Shown: piece by piece, positions 60,385 through 64,000 of the stretch
Numbering within the stretch: position 1 is the stretch's first letter
How the letters are laid out: each line of letters begins with the position of its first letter
Origin: Bacillota bacterium
GTDB taxonomy: Bacteria > Bacillota > Clostridia > Christensenellales > Aristaeellaceae
Reading direction: 5' to 3'
Assembly: GCA_023398575.1 (NCBI GenBank)
Contig: JAEWSC010000058.1
Location: forward strand, 44,635 to 108,634
Length of the DNA stretch: 64,000 nucleotides
Notes under the pieces: model-generated
Seen by the model: only the letters and a program-made list of their open reading frames with translations
The model's database searches: none
What the model was told of the DNA's origin: nothing
Program-made: the position numbers and the translations under genes

Positions 60385-61008
60385 TCACAACTTCACCCAC
60401 AGCGCGGGACGAACGCCGCCTTGATTCTCACCATTGATAGGATGAGAACAGGCGGTGCTGCTGCGCCGGAAGATATTGTTGCCCTGAATGCCAATATTGC
60501 CGTCACCGTGTATGTACACAGCTTTCAAATGATCGCGGCCAGGTGTGCGAAGCCACCACCACCAAATGCAACCCTGTGCCTTCGCCCTTCGCCTACAATT
60601 GTTTTCATCCCGCCGCTGTAACCAATACCTTTGGTTTGCGCCACGGTGATACAGGTTGGCGCTGCTGTCACCAAAGTATTTGCACGCCACCTCTTCAACG
60701 CTCAGCAGAAAAACATAATCCTGCGTATCTTCTCCGCCCGCTGCGCCATACCAAGGGTTATCCGCATTTCTATTTATAGTAGGAACGATTCTTGATCGAT
60801 CGTCTTCGTTGAATGCCTCATAAAACGCACGGTTCAGATATTTTCTAAGCGCGCAGTCAGCCCATGTCGTATGCTTATAAGCGTCGTGGTAACCCCGCTG
60901 TTCGATAATCTCTTCGGTCAAAAGCAAAGCCGCGTTGTTTTGTATGTCCAGCACACGAAATTGATAACCGCCAAAAGGCACGATGGCGCCGATACTAAGC
61001 TCACTCAT
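60385..61008 (-). CDS. DUF6273 protein
   Basis: 207 aa from MSELSIGAIVPFGGYQFRVL, with AAGGAGAAAGGG upstream. Features of the domain: LLLTEEIIEQRGYHD, TTWADCALRKYLNRAFYEAF, DYVFLLSVEEV, WWWWLRTPG and GGVRPALWVKL. The role is unknown; the fold resembles a formylglycine/lectin-like surface domain. The start overlaps the MerR stop by eight bases, so they are coupled. Confidence 0.8.
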   Translation of the reverse strand: MSELSIGAIVPFGGYQFRVLDIQNNAALLLTEEIIEQRGYHDAYKHTTWADCALRKYLNRAFYEAFNEDDRSRIVPTINRNADNPWYGAAGGEDTQDYVFLLSVEEVACKYFGDSSANLYHRGANQRYWLQRRDENNCRRRAKAQGCIWWWWLRTPGRDHLKAVYIHGDGNIGIQGNNIFRRSSTACSHPINGENQGGVRPALWVKL

Positions 61009-62017
61009 TCCCTTTCTCCTTGATTGGGAACAACAAATCAAGCTGCAAGTCCTTCATTTCCCCGTTTTGAACAAAGTGATAAAAATTGAGTGTTTCTTCC
61101 AAGCCTTGCCTCGAAACTGTTTCTGGCGACGTCCCGCAGGGAGAGCCCCAGTCGTTATCATATTTGCCGCTTGCATTCACCCAATCGCCCAATAAACGCC
61201 AATCTCCAAAATCCCAGGCCCTTAGCACATGGGCGGCATACAAGCCGCCACTGAAAGCCCGTTTTACAAGTGGTGCCGGCACCGTCATATCCTCAGGAAT
61301 GGACACCCATACCTCATATGCACGGGAAGGTTCTCCAATTGCCGCCGCCCCCATCGAGCAGTCAAAACCAAAGCTCCGGGCATCAGGCTTGATTTTTTGC
61401 AGCCCGCTGTCTTTTACAAACTGTTTAATCATGTCCGCCGCTTTGCCTTCGCAATCTTCACCTGATGCCAAGGCGGCAGCTACCGTCATGGGCGGAATAA
61501 AAACAATCCGCACATCTTTATCTTCAAATTTGCTTAGCCTCTCGCTGGCCTGGCTCAGCTGTTCCATTGACTTTTCCTCCTTAAAATTGATTTTGGAGGC
61601 AGTCAAAGCATCTACCATTTCCAGCAAGCCTTCATCCTCGGGCAGTGCGAATTTTACACCTCCCAGATGTAAATGATCGATAAAGGCTTTTATGACACTG
61701 CGGATTGTGGAGAGCGCAGTCATTTCATCCCCAATATCGGCAAGGCTGCGCTCAAAGGCTTCAATCGCAATACGCGCATCCGCGCTTTGCAGAATTTCGC
61801 CTATCAGTTTCAGTGGTATCCGCAGCTTGCGCAGAATGATAATCTGACGCAGCCGCATGATGGTCTCAACATCATAAGCCCGGTATGCGGAATCTTCCTT
61901 TTTCGCGGAAACAATCAACCCGATTTGCTCGTAGTACCTGAGTGTACGGGTTGATATGGAAAAGTGCTTTGACACTTGACTGATGGTTTGCAGTTCGATG
62001 ATTCTCCCTCCTCTCAA
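61001..62017 (-). CDS. MerR-family regulator with GyrI-like domain, paralogue
   Basis: Up to 338 aa; paralogue of the protein at 47446 (VSKHFSISTRTLRYYEQIGL, VRIVFIPPMTVAAALASGE, YEVWVSIPEDMTV). The start is unclear: the frame opens with TTG at 62017, but the ribosome site GAGGAGGG follows it, so initiation should occur at an ATC or CTG near 61991-62002. This may be a mutated start. It is coupled to the DUF6273 gene. Confidence 0.85.
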   Translation of the reverse strand: MRGGRIIELQTISQVSKHFSISTRTLRYYEQIGLIVSAKKEDSAYRAYDVETIMRLRQIIILRKLRIPLKLIGEILQSADARIAIEAFERSLADIGDEMTALSTIRSVIKAFIDHLHLGGVKFALPEDEGLLEMVDALTASKINFKEEKSMEQLSQASERLSKFEDKDVRIVFIPPMTVAAALASGEDCEGKAADMIKQFVKDSGLQKIKPDARSFGFDCSMGAAAIGEPSRAYEVWVSIPEDMTVPAPLVKRAFSGGLYAAHVLRAWDFGDWRLLGDWVNASGKYDNDWGSPCGTSPETVSRQGLEETLNFYHFVQNGEMKDLQLDLLFPIKEKGNE

Positions 62018-62022
62018 GTGGG

Positions 62023-62053
62023 AGTATATAGGTTAACGCGACGTCAAAGTCAA
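62023..62053 (-). promoter_or_regulatory. MerR-type promoter of the paralogue
   Basis: Minus strand: TTGACT (62048-62053), a 19-base spacer, TATACT (62023-62028). The spacer contains TTGAC-GTCGC-GTTAA, an imperfect dyad. Same layout as at 47388. Confidence 0.7.
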
Positions 62054-62263
62054 GTCAAGCCCAATATTGTGATTTGGTTTCCGTATAGAATCGAGCGTTT
62101 GCCAATAGAAACAGGCGGCTAAAAACGTACTGCATACACTAATTGCACACATGCGCAGTATGTAGAACGCCTTGTTAATTAATTTCCATTATGGTATAAC
62201 ATAGAAAATCATGGTTCTATACACCTGCAGTGAGCAAATTCAAAAGAATGAGGTATACACGTT

Positions 62264-62689
62264 ATGGACGATGAACTGAAAATCAAGATGTACGCTTTTA
62301 CGCTGGATTGCAAAGACCCGCATGCACTGGCAAAATTCTATGCGGCGATGCTCAAGTGGGAGGCACTGCAAATCGACGAAGCATGGGCATGTGTCTACGC
62401 ACCGGGAACGAACCAGGGCGCATACCCTTCCCTATTGTTTCAACGAAACGCTGACTATACACCGCCTGTGTGGCCGGAAAAGCCTGAAGCACAGCAGCAA
62501 ATGGCGCATTTAGACTTTGCAGTAAATGATTTGGAACAAGCGGTGAAGCATGCAATCGAATGCGGAGCAGTTATCGCCAATGAGCAATTTGACGATCATT
62601 GGCGGGTGATGCTTGACCCCGCCGGCCACCCCTTTTGCTTGTGCCAAATGAAATCACTCATGGAAAGTGCCCATTTTGCGCTGCTGTAA
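62264..62689 (+). CDS. VOC-family (glyoxalase-like) protein
   Basis: 141 aa. Two beta-alpha-beta-beta-beta modules: YAFTLDCKDPHALAKFYAAM and QMAHLDFAVNDLEQAVKHAI, ending in MLDPAGHPFCLCQ. Metal ligands are plausible (His, Glu). Function within the family unknown; often detoxification or resistance. The non-coding stretch 62054-62263 precedes it. Confidence 0.9.
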   Translation: MDDELKIKMYAFTLDCKDPHALAKFYAAMLKWEALQIDEAWACVYAPGTNQGAYPSLLFQRNADYTPPVWPEKPEAQQQMAHLDFAVNDLEQAVKHAIECGAVIANEQFDDHWRVMLDPAGHPFCLCQMKSLMESAHFALL

Positions 62690-62767
62690 CTTTCACTCTC
62701 TTTGATGCCCATGTAGACGATGTAGAGCATGATCTACGATCGGTATCAACTGCATTGGATGACTTCA

Positions 62768-62793
62768 AGCCCCAGCGGCATTGCCCTGGGGCT
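62768..62793. terminator. Hairpin between convergent genes
   Basis: AGCCCCAG / CTGGGGCT with a 10-base loop; T runs are weak on both sides. Confidence 0.55.
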
Positions 62794-62820
62794 GTGGCAC
62801 GACGCCATATGCAAGGTGGA

Positions 62821-63804
62821 TTAGCTGCCGCAATGATCAAGCATGGGCTCGATATATGCTTTGATCAACTCAATCCTGTCCTTTGCAAGAGGTTTGAGCA
62901 GAGATGCGATGGCAACAACGATGTTTTTAGTCGGATTTACATAAATCACGGTTCCGCCGTCGCCCAAAGCGGCAAAGCTATGCTCACATTCATCGATAAC
63001 CCACCAAAGATAGCCGTAGGCCATTTTATTCCAACGGCTGTGAACCATTGTGCTATCGTCAATCCACGCGCTGGAGACAATCTGCTTACCGCCCCATTCA
63101 CCCCGGTTCAAGCACAATTGACCAATTTTGCCCATATCCATCAGTGACAGAAAAAGCCCCCAGCCAGCAGTGTTGTTGCCCGATGGGTCTGACACCCAGC
63201 CAGGTGCGCGGTGGTTTTTCATTATATCCAGCTGTTCTTCTTTGGTGTAAAATGTCACGCGCTCTGTTACAGCGATACCCAAAGGGGAGAAAAGGTTTTC
63301 CACCGCAAACTCGAGTGCGGACCAGCCAGTGGCGCTGGCCAGGATTCCCGTAAGAAGATCCGGCCCGATGAGTGGCATGTAACGAAAATCTCCAATCATG
63401 CCTTTACCGCCAAGCAGGTCAAGCGAAGCCTTTACCCAATTGCCGCTGGTGAAATACTTTGTATACGGCGCAGACTTGTATTTAAATGGAGCGGTCATGC
63501 TCATCAAATGCCTAAGAGTAACTTGCTGTATCGTTTTTTCACCTCGCTTTACGGTATGATCAGGGAAAAATTCCAGCACCTTTTGGTCAACGCTGCGAAT
63601 ATATCCTTGATCGATGGCAATGCCAAGTAAAATCGACACAATGCTCTTTGTTACCGAAAATACGTGCGTCGCATGGCCGGGCGTATAGTTGTTAAAGTAG
63701 CGCTCGCATTCCACCACGCCATTCTTGAGCATTACGATGCCCAGTGTGTTGCTATAGTCACTGCTGATGATTGTTTCAAGCTCGCTGATTTTCTTGCTGT
63801 CCAT
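62821..63804 (-). CDS. Serine hydrolase (beta-lactamase class C/PBP-like)
   Basis: 327 aa from MDSKKISELETI with AGAAGGG upstream. SxxK motif in THVFSVTKSIVSILLGIA; Tyr-x-Asn equivalent in SGNWVKASLDL region is uncertain; the KTG-like strand is GDGGTVIYV. No signal peptide, so cytoplasmic. Probably an esterase or peptidase rather than a resistance enzyme. The last 196 bases of the window hold nothing further. Confidence 0.85.
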   Translation of the reverse strand: MDSKKISELETIISSDYSNTLGIVMLKNGVVECERYFNNYTPGHATHVFSVTKSIVSILLGIAIDQGYIRSVDQKVLEFFPDHTVKRGEKTIQQVTLRHLMSMTAPFKYKSAPYTKYFTSGNWVKASLDLLGGKGMIGDFRYMPLIGPDLLTGILASATGWSALEFAVENLFSPLGIAVTERVTFYTKEEQLDIMKNHRAPGWVSDPSGNNTAGWGLFLSLMDMGKIGQLCLNRGEWGGKQIVSSAWIDDSTMVHSRWNKMAYGYLWWVIDECEHSFAALGDGGTVIYVNPTKNIVVAIASLLKPLAKDRIELIKAYIEPMLDHCGS

Positions 63805-64000
63805 ATCGTGCCATCCCTTCTCTGGTGATGATTTATCACCCTGAAAACAGGATAGGACCATTCAAAAATGGTTGCAAGAAGAAGTATTTTAATTGTAAGG
63901 GTTTGCGCGCCGTAATGATTGTAAACATTCATTATTTACATAAAAGCCCGCATTCAAGTACACCACCAGAGCGTGAATAAAATCAAGACGGGCGGCCGGG

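Noticed and set aside
1..64000. CRISPR array, rRNA, integron attC sites, retron or diversity-generating reverse transcriptase
   Set aside because: No regularly spaced repeats, no rRNA sequence, no reverse transcriptase motif (YxDD) and no integron integrase were found on either strand.

Overview
The window looks like chromosome of a low- to mid-GC member of the Bacillota, most likely a gut-type clostridium. The signs are strong GGAGG ribosome binding sites almost everywhere, TTGACA/TATAAT promoters, a LexA-type winged-helix protein, DUF1492, DUF6809 and DUF6273 families, a class I lanthipeptide remnant and IS21/IS3 relics. No rRNA, CRISPR array or integrase was seen. The species cannot be named from the sequence.

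Layout. (1) 1-3.8 kb: a tRNA-Ser(CGA) with its own promoter, then a structured dispersed repeat, a 677-aa PIN-like membrane protein, a second repeat copy and a small gene with a basic tail. (2) 4-6 kb: a deletion junction joins a broken DUF6809 gene to a truncated type I restriction HsdR. (3) 6.2-31.3 kb: an incomplete prophage. It has an SOS-like control block (LexA-like protein, S24 repressor, Y-family polymerase, nested operator) and a replication block (SNF2 helicase with a broken start, zinc protein, PolA, DUF4406, primase-helicase, VRR-NUC). Packaging follows (HNH, small terminase, homing nuclease, large terminase, portal, ClpP-like protease). A DNA-modification cassette (ParB, Mom-like, PP-loop, ParB-methyltransferase) lies between the terminase genes, and a divergent two-gene cargo lies between terminase and portal. 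Capsid, tail, lysis and integration genes are missing: the sequence runs straight from the protease into a truncated sigma-factor gene. (4) 31.7-43.5 kb: a decayed accessory zone with a paralogue of the 3.2-kb gene, an IS21 istB fragment, lanB/lanC remnants joined by a deletion, an S41 peptidase, SH3-domain proteins, two matching hairpin leaders in front of broken ORFs, and a broken cation-transporter gene. (5) 44-64 kb: mostly ordinary genes. These are an MFS transporter, DUF1428, a cupin, two paralogous MerR/GyrI-like regulators, a lipid pair (diacylglycerol kinase plus PAP2 phosphatase), a methyltransferase, a ferric/polyamine-type ABC transporter, DUF4230, an SDR-TetR operon with a clear operator, an acyltransferase-like protein, DUF6273, a VOC protein and a serine hydrolase.

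How the parts relate. The prophage genes form one long rightward block opposed by a leftward repressor operon, as in a temperate siphovirus, but the element cannot make particles on its own. The modification cassette probably protected phage DNA from restriction. The moron pair has its own promoter and may serve the host. The strongest undescribed signals are the dispersed repeat whose long-range stem covaries between three copies, the Mom/PP-loop/degenerate-methyltransferase cassette, and the two-gene membrane cargo at 27.6-29.1 kb.
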